This document shows positions 31,140 through 39,897 of a DNA stretch of 64,000 nt, piece by piece. Source of the DNA: BD2-11 sp965221785 (GTDB taxonomy: Bacteria > Gemmatimonadota > Gemmatimonadetes > Longimicrobiales > Gaopeijiaceae). Both the position numbers and the translations under genes were made by a program. Position 1 is the first letter of the stretch. Each line of letters begins with the position of its first letter. The notes below the pieces were generated by a model. The model was not told the origin of the DNA. It ran no database searches and saw only the letters and a program-made list of their open reading frames with translations. The stretch spans positions 682,001 to 746,000 of the forward strand of contig CBDCSR010000003.1 in assembly GCA_965221785.1 (NCBI GenBank), read 5' to 3'.

Positions 31140-32389
31140 AGGACTTCCAGGCGATGTACGCTCACGTACTCGACGCCCAGTTCATCCCGGTATACCCCCG
31201 CCACAAGCCCGTCACGGATGGCGGTGACGACCATGCTGCCCGGAGTCGCAACCACGCCCAGCCAGGCGCCCGCTGGGCTGAATACGTCCCACGATGGTGG
31301 CTCGCGCGTCAGCAGGTCGGCAGTGAATCGCTGTGCCCACAGGTTGTCGTCGCCGTCCGCAAGCAGCCGGTCAAACGCCGGCTCGTGCGCCGGAACCTCC
31401 ATCTCGTCCCGCCATTGCCGCCACACCGCCTCGGGCCCCTGGCCGATCTCGACGAAACTCTCGATTACCCGCCCGACATCCGAGTCCGACACCGGCTCCC
31501 GTGCGCGTGCGAGCCGGTACCGGGCCGCCAGCGAACCGTCGGCATCGTGGACCGAAACCTGCGGATCCGGCCCGCTGGCCACGGCGAGGCGATCGCCAAC
31601 GGCCACGCGCAACGGCCTTGGAGTGAACGGCACCGGCAGCATGGATTGGCCAGTCCACAGCCATCGTTGGCCGGTGACCGTCGTTAGCCGAACACCCTCT
31701 TCCAGCACCGGATCGTAGCGTCCCAGCCGGACGCTGTCGGTCCATGCGGTGCCTGGCTCGGTCACCCGCCTCACGACCGGAAAGGCGACCAGCCAGTAAC
31801 CGTCGTCGAAAAGGTCGAAAGCCACCAGCGGCGATCCGTCCGGACCGGACCGCCGCTCGGTACCGAGCCGGTCTCCGTTCTGTCCGATGGTGGACACGCG
31901 AGAGAGCGCCCGGTCCCAGATCAGGAACGCACCGTCCTCCCGCCGCCCCAGGTAGCCTGGGCTGCGGAATTCCCCCGGCCCCTCGCCCCGTCCGCCGGTG
32001 CTCCACAGGTGACGGCCCGCCGCGTCGTAGCGACGCACTTCGGCGGACCCGCCATCCACCACGATGACCTCGCCGCCCGCGAGCAACGCGACATCGATGA
32101 TCTGGAAGAAGCTTGAGGAGGGATCGTCCCCGGCGTCGCCCAGCCGGAAGACGGGCTCCGGATTCACGCTCCACTCCGTCCCGGGCAGCCATGCCGGGGC
32201 CCGGCTCTCCACGATCCGGACGCCGGCGCTGTCGATCTCGACGACGGCTTCCGGTTCCCGTTCCGCGCATGCCGTCGCGGCGCCGAGCGCGAGCGCGGGC
32301 ACGAGCGCGAGGCGGAAGCGCGGGAGGGGGGACAACAGGGCCTTGCGGACCGAGAGGGCGCCGATTCGCGAGGCCGTCACTGAGCACAT
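31136..32389 (-). CDS. Six-bladed beta-propeller lipoprotein (second copy)
   Basis: This 417-residue exported lipoprotein has a lipobox ALGAATAC at about residues 34-41. Propeller-type blades follow, including EVIVVDGGSAEVRRYDAAG and the signature STGGRGEGPGEFRSPGYLG. It is a distant paralogue of the protein at 8.5-9.7 kb: both have the sequence DSAGVxIxE just after the lipobox and the GxGxGPGEFR signature. The ATG at 32389 has GGAGG upstream. Function is unknown; the family is often found at the cell surface. It ends on the same four bases as the convergent Nudix gene. Confidence 0.82.
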   Translation of the reverse strand: MCSVTASRIGALSVRKALLSPLPRFRLALVPALALGAATACAEREPEAVVEIDSAGVRIVESRAPAWLPGTEWSVNPEPVFRLGDAGDDPSSSFFQIIDVALLAGGEVIVVDGGSAEVRRYDAAGRHLWSTGGRGEGPGEFRSPGYLGRREDGAFLIWDRALSRVSTIGQNGDRLGTERRSGPDGSPLVAFDLFDDGYWLVAFPVVRRVTEPGTAWTDSVRLGRYDPVLEEGVRLTTVTGQRWLWTGQSMLPVPFTPRPLRVAVGDRLAVASGPDPQVSVHDADGSLAARYRLARAREPVSDSDVGRVIESFVEIGQGPEAVWRQWRDEMEVPAHEPAFDRLLADGDDNLWAQRFTADLLTREPPSWDVFSPAGAWLGVVATPGSMVVTAIRDGLVAGVYRDELGVEYVSVHRLEVL

Positions 32390-32443
32390 ACTCCCTCCTG
32401 GCGGGCCGGCTTCCAGCTTCAGACCGGCCTTCCTTCACGACAC

Positions 32444-34105
32444 CTACATCCTTCGATACGCCGGCCCGCTGCCCCCTTCTCTCGGCGTCCAGCGCGGCCC
32501 CAGCACGTCGGTTGCCTTGCAGTCCACGCAGTTGGGGGCATTCACGACCAGCTCGCCGTTTGCACCCTCCTCGTACACCCCGGCCGGGCACATGCTGGCG
32601 TAGAACGCGGCTCCCTCCGGAGGGACCTCGTCGCCCGCAAGCACATGGCTCGGGATGTCGTCGCGGGTCTGGTTCCCCGACTTGTACACCGCGTCGACCT
32701 TGGAGAAGGTGAGCTCTCCATCGGCTCTGAAGGCCGGGGGTGCGCCGGGACGCCGCGCCTCCTCGGCGTCTTCCGTTACCGGGATGCGGCCCCCGGGAAA
32801 GGCGCCGCCTGTCACCGTCATGAGCCCTGCCTGAATCCCGCCCGCCCAGAAGCCCTTCTTGAAGGCCAGACGCAGGTTGCGGGTGCGGCGCAGGTCCTTC
32901 ATCACGTAGGAGTTGTCCAGGGCGCGGCTGAATCCCGCCAGGCCGTCGCCCTCGCCCTTGAGTTCGGCGAAGATGGCGTGGGCCGCGTAGATGCCCGACT
33001 GCATCGCGTAGTGGATGCCCTTGAGGGAGGGCACGTCCACGAGGCCTGCCGCGTCTCCGCAGACCAGCAACCCGTCGCCATGGCGACGCTCCGGTACCGA
33101 ATGGTAGCCCCCTTCGGGGATGGTCTTCGCGCCCCATTCCAGCATCTCGCCGCCCTCGAGCGTCGGGCGAAAAAGCGGATGCAGCTTCATCTGCTGGAGA
33201 AGCTCGTGGACATCGAGCGAGGCATCGCGGTAGTCCAGCCCTACGACCAGCCCCAGCGCGACCAGGTCGTCGGCGAGCGGATACATGAAGCTGCCGCCGA
33301 AGGCATCGCGCGGGAGCGGCCATCCGAGGGTGTGCACGACGCGGTCTAGGGGCCGGCGGGTGCGCCAGAGCTCCTTCACGCCGAGGGCGTAGATCTGGGG
33401 GTTGGCCGAACCGATGCCCTCCCGCTCCAGCCAGGCCTGTGTAAGCGGGCCGCGGGTGCCTTCGGCGAGCACCGTGACCGCGGCGGAGATGTCCATGGGC
33501 GGCTGGTATCCCGCGCCGGGCGCCCCCTTCCGGTCGAGGCCGGCGGGCGTCGTGCGCACACCCGCGACGCGCGTTCCCTCAACGAGGAGCGAATCGACCG
33601 GGAACCCCGGGAAGACGTTCACGCCCAGCTCTTCCGCGCGCTCGCCCAGCCACCGCACCATCTCGCAGATCGACCCCACGAAGTTGCCGTGATTCCTCAT
33701 CGTGGGCGGCGTCGGCAGCCGGAACGCGCGCGAGCCGGTCAGCAGGTACACCGCTTCGCGGGAAACCGGGCGCGTGAAGGGGAAGTCGCCGTCCGGGAGC
33801 TCGGGGAAGAGTTCCCGGAAGGCGCGGGGGTTGACCACGGCGCCGGAAAGACTGTGCTCGCCCAGCTCCGCGGCCTTCTCGAGCACGCCGATCTCGAGTT
33901 CGCCCAGATCGCCCCCCGCCTCGCCGTCCGCCCGCGCCAGCTTCGCGAGCTGTATCGCGCCGGCGAGCCCGGCCGGGCCTCCGCCGACGAAGACCACGTC
34001 GAGGGGGACTGCCTCGGCGTCCGGAGGTTCCTCCACGATGAAGCGATCGACGGGGAGCGCGGGCTGCCAGACAGCCGGTCGCACGGACACCGGAGGTTGC
34101 GGCAT
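32444..34105 (-). CDS. Electron-transfer flavoprotein:ubiquinone oxidoreductase, altered Fe-S site
   Basis: This 553-residue ETF-QO is a membrane-associated flavoprotein that passes electrons from ETF to quinone. It has the FAD motif VFVGGGPAGLAGAIQLA, the EHSLSGAVVNPRAF segment, and GDAAGLVDVPSLKGIHYAM. The C-terminal iron-sulfur domain is unusual. Of the four cysteines that bind the [4Fe-4S] cluster, C506 (MCPAGVYE), C526 and C529 (NCVDC) are present, but the fourth position is T532 (codon ACC), where the family has CKTCD. The cluster may be [3Fe-4S] or have another ligand. It is a single gene with ATG at 34105. It would connect acyl-CoA dehydrogenases such as the one at 4.3 kb to the quinone pool used by ACIII. 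Confidence 0.93.
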   Translation of the reverse strand: MPQPPVSVRPAVWQPALPVDRFIVEEPPDAEAVPLDVVFVGGGPAGLAGAIQLAKLARADGEAGGDLGELEIGVLEKAAELGEHSLSGAVVNPRAFRELFPELPDGDFPFTRPVSREAVYLLTGSRAFRLPTPPTMRNHGNFVGSICEMVRWLGERAEELGVNVFPGFPVDSLLVEGTRVAGVRTTPAGLDRKGAPGAGYQPPMDISAAVTVLAEGTRGPLTQAWLEREGIGSANPQIYALGVKELWRTRRPLDRVVHTLGWPLPRDAFGGSFMYPLADDLVALGLVVGLDYRDASLDVHELLQQMKLHPLFRPTLEGGEMLEWGAKTIPEGGYHSVPERRHGDGLLVCGDAAGLVDVPSLKGIHYAMQSGIYAAHAIFAELKGEGDGLAGFSRALDNSYVMKDLRRTRNLRLAFKKGFWAGGIQAGLMTVTGGAFPGGRIPVTEDAEEARRPGAPPAFRADGELTFSKVDAVYKSGNQTRDDIPSHVLAGDEVPPEGAAFYASMCPAGVYEEGANGELVVNAPNCVDCKATDVLGPRWTPREGGSGPAYRRM

Positions 34106-34326
34106 GCGGACTCCTGAGCGGGCTTCCGGCCTCCGCGCGGGCGGCGGGCGCCGTGGATTTGGGCCGGCGCCCGGCCCGCAGGATCCGGGCCCGGAGAGCG
34201 GGGTAGTCTGTCGAGGCCGCAGCGCCGCCCGACCCCGGGCGGCCGGCCTCCCGAAGTGCTACATCCTAGCCAATCCCGCGCCGGTCGTCACGGCGTCGAC
34301 CCGACCCCTCGCTCCCCACGACAGAC

Positions 34327-35796
34327 ATGACCCATCGCCGACCCGCCACGGTTCGGGAGTTGCGCGAATCGGGCTATCGCCCCCGCAGCGTGAAGGACGA
34401 GATGAGGGCCAACCTGGTCCGGAAGCTCCGCGACAGGGAGGAGCTGTTCCCCGGCGTCCTCGGCTACGACGACAGCGTTGTCCCGCAGCTCGTGAACGGG
34501 ATACTCGCGCGGCACGACTTCATCCTGCTCGGGCTTCGGGGCCAGGCCAAGAGCCGAATTCTGCGTCAGTTGATGGCGTTTCTGGACGATGAAATCCCGA
34601 TTCTCGCGGGCAGCGAGATCAACGACGAGCCTTTCCACCCGGTGTCGCGCTACGGCCGGCTGCTGATCGAGGAGCACGGGGAAGACGCGCCGGTGGCGTG
34701 GGTGCCGCGCGAGAGCCGGTATGTGGAGAAGCTCGCGACCCCGGACGTGAGCATCGCGGACATGATCGGGGATGTGGATCCCATAAAGGCCGCCCGCGGG
34801 GGGCACATCCTGGCGGACGAACTGACGGTGCACTACGGGCTTCTGCCCCGGGCCAACCGCGGCATCTTCGCCATCAACGAGCTTCCGGATCTGGCCGGGA
34901 AGATCCAGGTGGGGCTCTTCAACATCCTCCAGGAGGGGGATGTGCAGATAAAGGGATACCCTGTCCGCCTTCAGCTCGACGTCCTGCTGGCCTTTACCGC
35001 CAACCCGGAGGACTACACCGCGCGGGGCAAGATCATCACGCCGCTGAAGGACCGCATCGGCACCGAGGTGCGCACCCACTATCCGGCAACGCTTGCCGTG
35101 GGACGGGCGATCACGGCACAGGAGGCGTGGGTCGAGCGGGGCGATCTCGCTGTCGAGGTTCCCGACTTCATCGCCGAGATCGTGGAGTCGGTCGCCTTTC
35201 TGGCCCGTGTCGACAAGCGGGTGGACCAGCGCTCGGGCGTGAGCCAGCGCATGCCCATCTCGGTGCTGGAGATCGCCGTGGCCAGCGCGGAGCGCCGCGC
35301 GTTGCGCCTGAGGGAGAAGACCGTCGTGCCGCGCGTGAGCGACGTCTACGCGGCCCGGCCCGCGATCACCGGCAAGATGGAGCTGGAATACGAGGGCGAG
35401 TTGCACGGACCCGACCGCATCGCCCGCGAGCTGATCGCCCGGGCGGCGGGGCAGGTCTTCGAGACCCGCGCGGGTGGCGCCGACGTGGAACCGATCGTCG
35501 AGTACTTCGAGGAGGGAGGCGCGCTGCAGGTCTCCAACGACGCCGGGGCGAAGGCGTGCGTCAAGGGATTCGAGAACGTGCCCGGGCTGCTGGAGCTGCT
35601 CTCCCAGGTCGGCCTTGCGACCAGGGATTCCGGCGACGGTCACAGGGCGTCCGCCTGCGAACTGGTGCTCGAGGCGCTGGTCGACGCCAAGCGCATCAGT
35701 CGCACCGATGGGGGAGGGTATGGGCGCGCGCGCCAGGACGCTCCCGCGCCGGGGCAGGGATTCAAGGGATCAGGGCCGTTTCCGGCCGAGAGTTGA
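34327..35796 (+). CDS. AAA+ ATPase of the magnesium-chelatase/MoxR type
   Basis: This 489-residue AAA+ protein is related to the BchI/ChlI chelatase ATPases and MoxR group. Walker A is GLRGQAKS (G69-S76), in which the usual second-last glycine is alanine. Walker B is HILADE with D164 and E165. Sensor-type segments such as LLAFTANPEDYTARGKIITPLKDRIG follow, and LFNILQEGDVQIKG is typical of the family. The usual partner is a VWA-domain protein; one lies at 37.5-38.8 kb on the same strand, separated by dinB and the opposite-strand mutY. The final 40 residues are low-complexity. It probably remodels a protein; metal insertion into tetrapyrrole is not indicated. Confidence 0.88.
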   Translation: MTHRRPATVRELRESGYRPRSVKDEMRANLVRKLRDREELFPGVLGYDDSVVPQLVNGILARHDFILLGLRGQAKSRILRQLMAFLDDEIPILAGSEINDEPFHPVSRYGRLLIEEHGEDAPVAWVPRESRYVEKLATPDVSIADMIGDVDPIKAARGGHILADELTVHYGLLPRANRGIFAINELPDLAGKIQVGLFNILQEGDVQIKGYPVRLQLDVLLAFTANPEDYTARGKIITPLKDRIGTEVRTHYPATLAVGRAITAQEAWVERGDLAVEVPDFIAEIVESVAFLARVDKRVDQRSGVSQRMPISVLEIAVASAERRALRLREKTVVPRVSDVYAARPAITGKMELEYEGELHGPDRIARELIARAAGQVFETRAGGADVEPIVEYFEEGGALQVSNDAGAKACVKGFENVPGLLELLSQVGLATRDSGDGHRASACELVLEALVDAKRISRTDGGGYGRARQDAPAPGQGFKGSGPFPAES

Positions 35797-35815
35797 GCCA
35801 CTCAGGAGAAGAACC

Positions 35816-36415
35816 ATGCGTCGTTCCACTCGTGTGTCCGTTTCCGCGCAGTCCATCGCCGCAGCGAGTCGCCGGGGGCGGCTGCTGGTCGTCCACGCCA
35901 TGTTGACCCTCGCGGCCATGGCGATCCTGGCCGCTCCGGCGCGTGCTCAGGGCATCTCCGGATTTGGCGGAGAGCTGCGCGGCCAGTTCGAGGGATCGGC
36001 CGAGAAGCTGGTGGCGCTGGCCGAGGCGATGCCGGCGGAGTCGTACTCCTGGCAGCCCATGGAGGGGGTGTACACCGTGGCCGCCGCGTACATGCACGTC
36101 GCCCGCTACAACTACATGTATCCCGACATGTATCTGGGGGTCGACGCGCCCGCGGGCGTGGACTACGGCTCGCTCGAGGAGCGGGTGACCACGAAGGACG
36201 AAGCCGTGCGCATCCTTGCCGCCTCGCTGAACCACGTGCGCGGCATCATGGACTCGATGTCCGATGCGGATCTGGCGAAGCAGACCGAGCTGTACGGACG
36301 CGAGGTGGAGAGCTGGGCGGTGCTGCTGCAGCTGATGACCCACATGAACGAGCACCTGGGCCAGGCCATCGCCTACGCCCGCATGAACCGGGTCGTGCCC
36401 CCCTGGTCGCGGTGA
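35816..36415 (+). CDS. Exported DinB-family protein
   Basis: This 199-residue protein has a DinB-like four-helix bundle behind a signal peptide (MLTLAAMAILAAPARAQ, cleavage near residue 45). Metal-binding histidines are seen in AAAYMHVARYNYM and HMNEHLGQAIAYAR. The catalytic role is unknown; related enzymes use metal and small thiols. The start at 35816 has AGGAGA upstream, and the gene follows the AAA+ gene by 19 bases. Its last 43 bases overlap the 3' end of mutY on the other strand. Confidence 0.87.
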   Translation: MRRSTRVSVSAQSIAAASRRGRLLVVHAMLTLAAMAILAAPARAQGISGFGGELRGQFEGSAEKLVALAEAMPAESYSWQPMEGVYTVAAAYMHVARYNYMYPDMYLGVDAPAGVDYGSLEERVTTKDEAVRILAASLNHVRGIMDSMSDADLAKQTELYGREVESWAVLLQLMTHMNEHLGQAIAYARMNRVVPPWSR

Positions 36416-37452
36416 CCGTCGCGCCCGCGGTGTAGGAGGCCCGCCGCCCCGGCGATGCGCTGCTGCGCGACCGGAAGGGCCAGGTCGGCCAGCTCGGACG
36501 GGGTGACCCAGCGGCCCGCCGCCTCGCTCCACTCCGCGGCCACCTCGACTCGTCGCGGCCGGTACACCGCCGTGAAGTGCGAGAACCGGTGGGTGACCGC
36601 GGGCAGTTCCACGACCGCTCCCGCCGCGGGTTCGGCGACCTTCATTGGTCGCGCACCCCGGTCGGTGCCGTCCGCCACCTCCACCGCCGGGAACTCCCAC
36701 ATCCCCCCCAGCAGCCCCTCCCGCGGGCGTCGCACCACCAGCGTCCTGCCCCGCGGCGAGACCGCGACCTGCACGTCCCAGATGCGGACAGGCACCGGGC
36801 GCCGCCGTCGCCGCAGCGGCCGGTCCGCCGCCGTGCCGGCCGCGCGCGCCCGGCAGCCCGCCGCCAGCGGGCACGCCCCGCAGGAGGGCGACCTGGGCGT
36901 GCACACGATGGCCCCCAGTTCCATCATCGCCTCATTGAAGTCGCCCGGGCGGGCCGTGTCCATCAGGCCGACCGCGCGGTCACGCACCTCCGCGAGCGAG
37001 GGATCGGGGAGGTCGAACAGCCGCGCCACCACCCGGCGCACATTGCCGTCCACGGCGGGAACCGCCTCCCCGAAGGCAATGCTGGCCACCGCGGCCGCGG
37101 TGTACGGCCCGATCCCCGGGAGGGTCTTCAGGCGCGCGGCCGACGAGGGAAATGCACCGCCGTGCCCATCCCGCACCTGCCGAGCGCATTCGTGCGCATT
37201 GCGCGCACGAGCGTAGTACCCGAGTCCCCGCCACAGCCGCAGCACCTCTTCCAGGTCGGCGTCGGCAAGCGTGCCGACATCCGGGAACCGCTCCATCCAG
37301 CGCCGGTAGTAGGGGACCACGGAGCCGGCTCGCGTCTGCTGCAGCATGACCTCGGAGACCCACACCGCGTAGGGGTCGGCGACCCCTCGCCAGGGCAGGT
37401 CCCGCTTGTGCACGTCGAACCACGCGAGCAGTCTTTCGTGGATGGCTTCCAT
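36373..37452 (-). CDS. mutY: A/G-specific adenine glycosylase
   Basis: This 359-residue DNA repair glycosylase removes adenine mispaired with 8-oxoguanine. Catalytic E34 lies in EVMLQQT and the catalytic aspartate is in AVDGNVRR (D135). The helix-hairpin-helix is LPGIGPYTAAAV, and the [4Fe-4S] ligands are C184, C191, C194 and C200 (C-x6-C-x2-C-x5-C). The C-terminal MutT-like domain recognises 8-oxoG. I used the ATG at 37452; 41 upstream residues in the same frame look non-coding. It is divergent from the VWA gene, with a 43-base gap. Confidence 0.95.
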   Translation of the reverse strand: MEAIHERLLAWFDVHKRDLPWRGVADPYAVWVSEVMLQQTRAGSVVPYYRRWMERFPDVGTLADADLEEVLRLWRGLGYYARARNAHECARQVRDGHGGAFPSSAARLKTLPGIGPYTAAAVASIAFGEAVPAVDGNVRRVVARLFDLPDPSLAEVRDRAVGLMDTARPGDFNEAMMELGAIVCTPRSPSCGACPLAAGCRARAAGTAADRPLRRRRRPVPVRIWDVQVAVSPRGRTLVVRRPREGLLGGMWEFPAVEVADGTDRGARPMKVAEPAAGAVVELPAVTHRFSHFTAVYRPRRVEVAAEWSEAAGRWVTPSELADLALPVAQQRIAGAAGLLHRGRDGHRDQGGTTRFMRA

Positions 37453-37495
37453 TTTCCTGTGGATGGCCGGGCGCTTACTCCGGGAGGGCAGGGCA

Positions 37496-38782
37496 ATGCG
37501 CTTCACGACGTACACAAAGTATCGGCCCGGCCTGTTCGACGCCCTGAACCTGGAGGCCCTGCTCGAGCACCTCACCGACTTCCTGATGGACGGCGGCTTC
37601 GCCGGCGGCCCGCACTTCCATCCCTACTGGGGATGGTCCGGGACCGAGGACACGAGCTCCTACGACGCCCTGCAGAGGGCGATCCTCGACGCCCTCATCG
37701 AGAGCGGGCAGTTCACGCCGGAGATGCTCGAGGAGCTCCGCGGCGAGGGCCAGGGCGACGAGGAGGTCCAGCGCCGCATCGCGCAACTCATCGACGACAT
37801 CGTCCAGAAGCTCGTGGAAGAGGGATACCTGACCCTGGAGGGCGGCAAGGCCATGCCGCCCACGGAGGAAATGACCGGTCAGGGGCACATCGACGAAGCG
37901 AGGGACGCAGCCCGCAGCGTGAACTTCGGGCTTACGCGCAAGGGCATGGATTTTCTCGGATATCGCGCCCTGCGCAATCTGCTTTCGGCCAGCGGGACGT
38001 CCAGCTTCGGATCCCACGAAACCCCGCAGCTTGCGACCGGCGTCGAGGCTGACGCGGCGAGCCGCCCGTACGAGTACGGAGACGTCCTCAACCTCGATAT
38101 CCCCGCCACCCTCAGGAGCGCGATCGAGCGTGAGGGGCTGTCGATCCCGATCGCGCTCGACTACCAGGACCTCATGGTGCGCCAGACCGAGTACCGGTCC
38201 TCCTGCGCCACGGTGCTCATGCTCGACGTGTCGCACTCGATGATCCTCTACGGGGAGGACCGGTTCGGGCCCGCCAAGCGGGTCGCCCTGGCGCTGACCC
38301 ACCTCATCCGCACGCAGTTTCCGGGCGACATCCTCAAGGTGGTGACCTTCGGCGACCGCGCGACGCAGATCCCGCTGTCGCAACTGGCGCGCGCGCAGGT
38401 GGGGCCGTTCCACACCAACACCGCGGAAGGCCTCCTGATCGCGCGCCGCCTGCTGAAGGCGCAGAAGAAGGACATGATGCAGATCATCATGATCACCGAC
38501 GGCAAACCCTCCGCGGTGACCCTGCCCAACGGGCGTATCTACAAGAACTCGGGCGCGCCCGACGGCCTCATTCTGCGGAGGACGTTCCGCGAGGTGGCCG
38601 CGTGCCGGAACGCCGGCATCCACATCAATACCTTCATGCTGGCCCGCGACCCCTACCTGGTGCGCTTCGTGCGCGAAGTGACCGAGATCTCGCGCGGAAA
38701 GGCCTACTTCACGAGTTCGCTCACCCTGGGGCAGTACATCATGATGGACTTCCTCAGGCGGAAGCAGCGTCGGATAGCCTGA
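37496..38782 (+). CDS. VWA-domain protein, partner of the AAA+ ATPase
   Basis: This 428-residue protein has a C-terminal von Willebrand A domain and an intact MIDAS motif DVSHS (D244, S246, S248). TDGKPSAV supplies further metal ligands. The N-terminal 200 residues are helical and acidic (EELRGEGQGDEEVQRRIAQL), as in VWA proteins that work with MoxR/chelatase-type ATPases. It has no signal peptide or membrane helix, so it is cytoplasmic. The ATG at 37496 is preceded by GGAGG. The AAA+ partner is at 34.3-35.8 kb, so the pair is interrupted by dinB and mutY. Confidence 0.9.
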   Translation: MRFTTYTKYRPGLFDALNLEALLEHLTDFLMDGGFAGGPHFHPYWGWSGTEDTSSYDALQRAILDALIESGQFTPEMLEELRGEGQGDEEVQRRIAQLIDDIVQKLVEEGYLTLEGGKAMPPTEEMTGQGHIDEARDAARSVNFGLTRKGMDFLGYRALRNLLSASGTSSFGSHETPQLATGVEADAASRPYEYGDVLNLDIPATLRSAIEREGLSIPIALDYQDLMVRQTEYRSSCATVLMLDVSHSMILYGEDRFGPAKRVALALTHLIRTQFPGDILKVVTFGDRATQIPLSQLARAQVGPFHTNTAEGLLIARRLLKAQKKDMMQIIMITDGKPSAVTLPNGRIYKNSGAPDGLILRRTFREVAACRNAGIHINTFMLARDPYLVRFVREVTEISRGKAYFTSSLTLGQYIMMDFLRRKQRRIA

Positions 38783-38825
38783 GAAGGCGGCTGGAGACAG
38801 GCCGGACTTAGTCCGATTAGTTTAG

Positions 38826-39215
38826 CTAAGACGATCCGCTCATGCTCCGGGCCTCGCCTGCGGGCCGCGGCACCAGCGCGGCGAGCACTTCGGCCAGTTC
38901 CTGCGTCCCGGCGGCGGCGTTCTCGCGCTGCCGGCCCCCCTCCGCAAGCGCCGCCCGCGCGCAGGCCTCCAGGCTTTCGATCGTCACCCAGTCGACGCCC
39001 AGCGCCCCCGCGAAGGTGGTGAGCAATTCGTCCGCATAGTTGAGGCGCGTCGCGCGGCGGCCGGCGTTCAGGTCCTCCCACGAGGACTGGCGCCTGCTCC
39101 GGGTCGGATCGCGGGCTCTCTCGCGCTCGTAGATGCCCCGTGCCAGCCGTTCCCGCAGCGTGCGGCGCAGTTCCCGGCTCCGGTTCTTCGCGTCCGTCGC
39201 TGGATCGGGTGTCAT
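38826..39215 (-). CDS. Hypothetical protein at the end of the haem operon
   Basis: This is a 129-residue arginine- and alanine-rich protein that I do not recognise. The N-terminal 45 residues are strongly basic; the middle (DLNAGRRATRLNYADELLTTF) and the C-terminal part are helical. No export signal or known motif is seen. The ATG at 39215 overlaps the stop of the HmuY-like gene as ATGA, which supports it as a real, translationally coupled fourth gene of the hemA-hemB run. Confidence 0.6.
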   Translation of the reverse strand: MTPDPATDAKNRSRELRRTLRERLARGIYERERARDPTRSRRQSSWEDLNAGRRATRLNYADELLTTFAGALGVDWVTIESLEACARAALAEGGRQRENAAAGTQELAEVLAALVPRPAGEARSMSGSS

Positions 39216-39877
39216 CGTTCGCCGCTCGCGCGGGATGGGTCCCGGGCGGCCGGCTCGCCATCCGCGGCCAGCCCGGTTTCCGCAGGCGGCCCTACCGAGC
39301 GACCGCCCGCGCCCTGATAGACGTAGCGGAAGGTCAGGCAACCGGGCTGGGCGCCCGGGCAGTAGTATCCCAGCAGCTGCAGCTTGGCGTAACGTCCGTC
39401 CGCGGTCCGGACCGCGTAAACGGCGGGGTGAGGCGTCAGGAGATGGCTCGTCCACCCGTAGGCATACCAGCGCTCGATGGCGGCGTTGACCGAGTCGCGC
39501 CGCACCGCGGTCTCCACGTAGGGTGCGTCGGGCAGCTCCGAGACCGCATCGAAGTCGGTCTCCTCCAGGCGGATGATTCCACCTTCCCCGGAAAAGCCCG
39601 GGCCGCCGTTGGCGATGATGTGGAAGCGCCGGAAGGCCAGGTCCCAGTCACCGGGTCCGGGGTTCACCACCACCGACCCGCGGGAGAAGTCGAAGAACTG
39701 CCACGCGCCGGTAGAGGTCGCATCGACGGTGTAGTCGGCCGGGCCCACCAGCTTCTCGCCGGCCTCGGAGGGGTTCGGGGGCGTCGGGACGTGCGCCTCG
39801 ACCACGGGCCGGCCGAAGGACATGGTCACCAGCGCAATGGCCAGAACCACGATAATGCCGACCAGCACGGCCGGCAC
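39212..39877 (-). CDS. HmuY-like membrane-anchored haem-binding family protein
   Basis: This 221-residue protein has an N-terminal transmembrane segment (AVLVGIIVVLAIALVTMSFG) and an outward domain of the HmuY type. Family features are the segment GAWQFFDFSRGSVVV, the GDWDLAFRRFHIIANGG motif and the late FRYVYQG strand. HmuY proteins bind haem at the cell surface in Bacteroidetes, where two histidines coordinate it; the ligands cannot be assigned here with certainty. The start is GTG at 39877 with GGAG six bases upstream, 20 bases after hemB. Lying between haem biosynthesis genes, it could handle haem or a porphyrin. Confidence 0.72.
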   Translation of the reverse strand: MPAVLVGIIVVLAIALVTMSFGRPVVEAHVPTPPNPSEAGEKLVGPADYTVDATSTGAWQFFDFSRGSVVVNPGPGDWDLAFRRFHIIANGGPGFSGEGGIIRLEETDFDAVSELPDAPYVETAVRRDSVNAAIERWYAYGWTSHLLTPHPAVYAVRTADGRYAKLQLLGYYCPGAQPGCLTFRYVYQGAGGRSVGPPAETGLAADGEPAARDPSRASGER

Positions 39878-39897
39878 CCGGTTCTCCGGACTGATCC

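Noticed and set aside
38783..38830. Terminator between the VWA gene and the convergent hypothetical gene
   Set aside because: The AT-rich stretch with CTTAG and CTAAG gives only a 5-base stem with a large loop, too weak to call.
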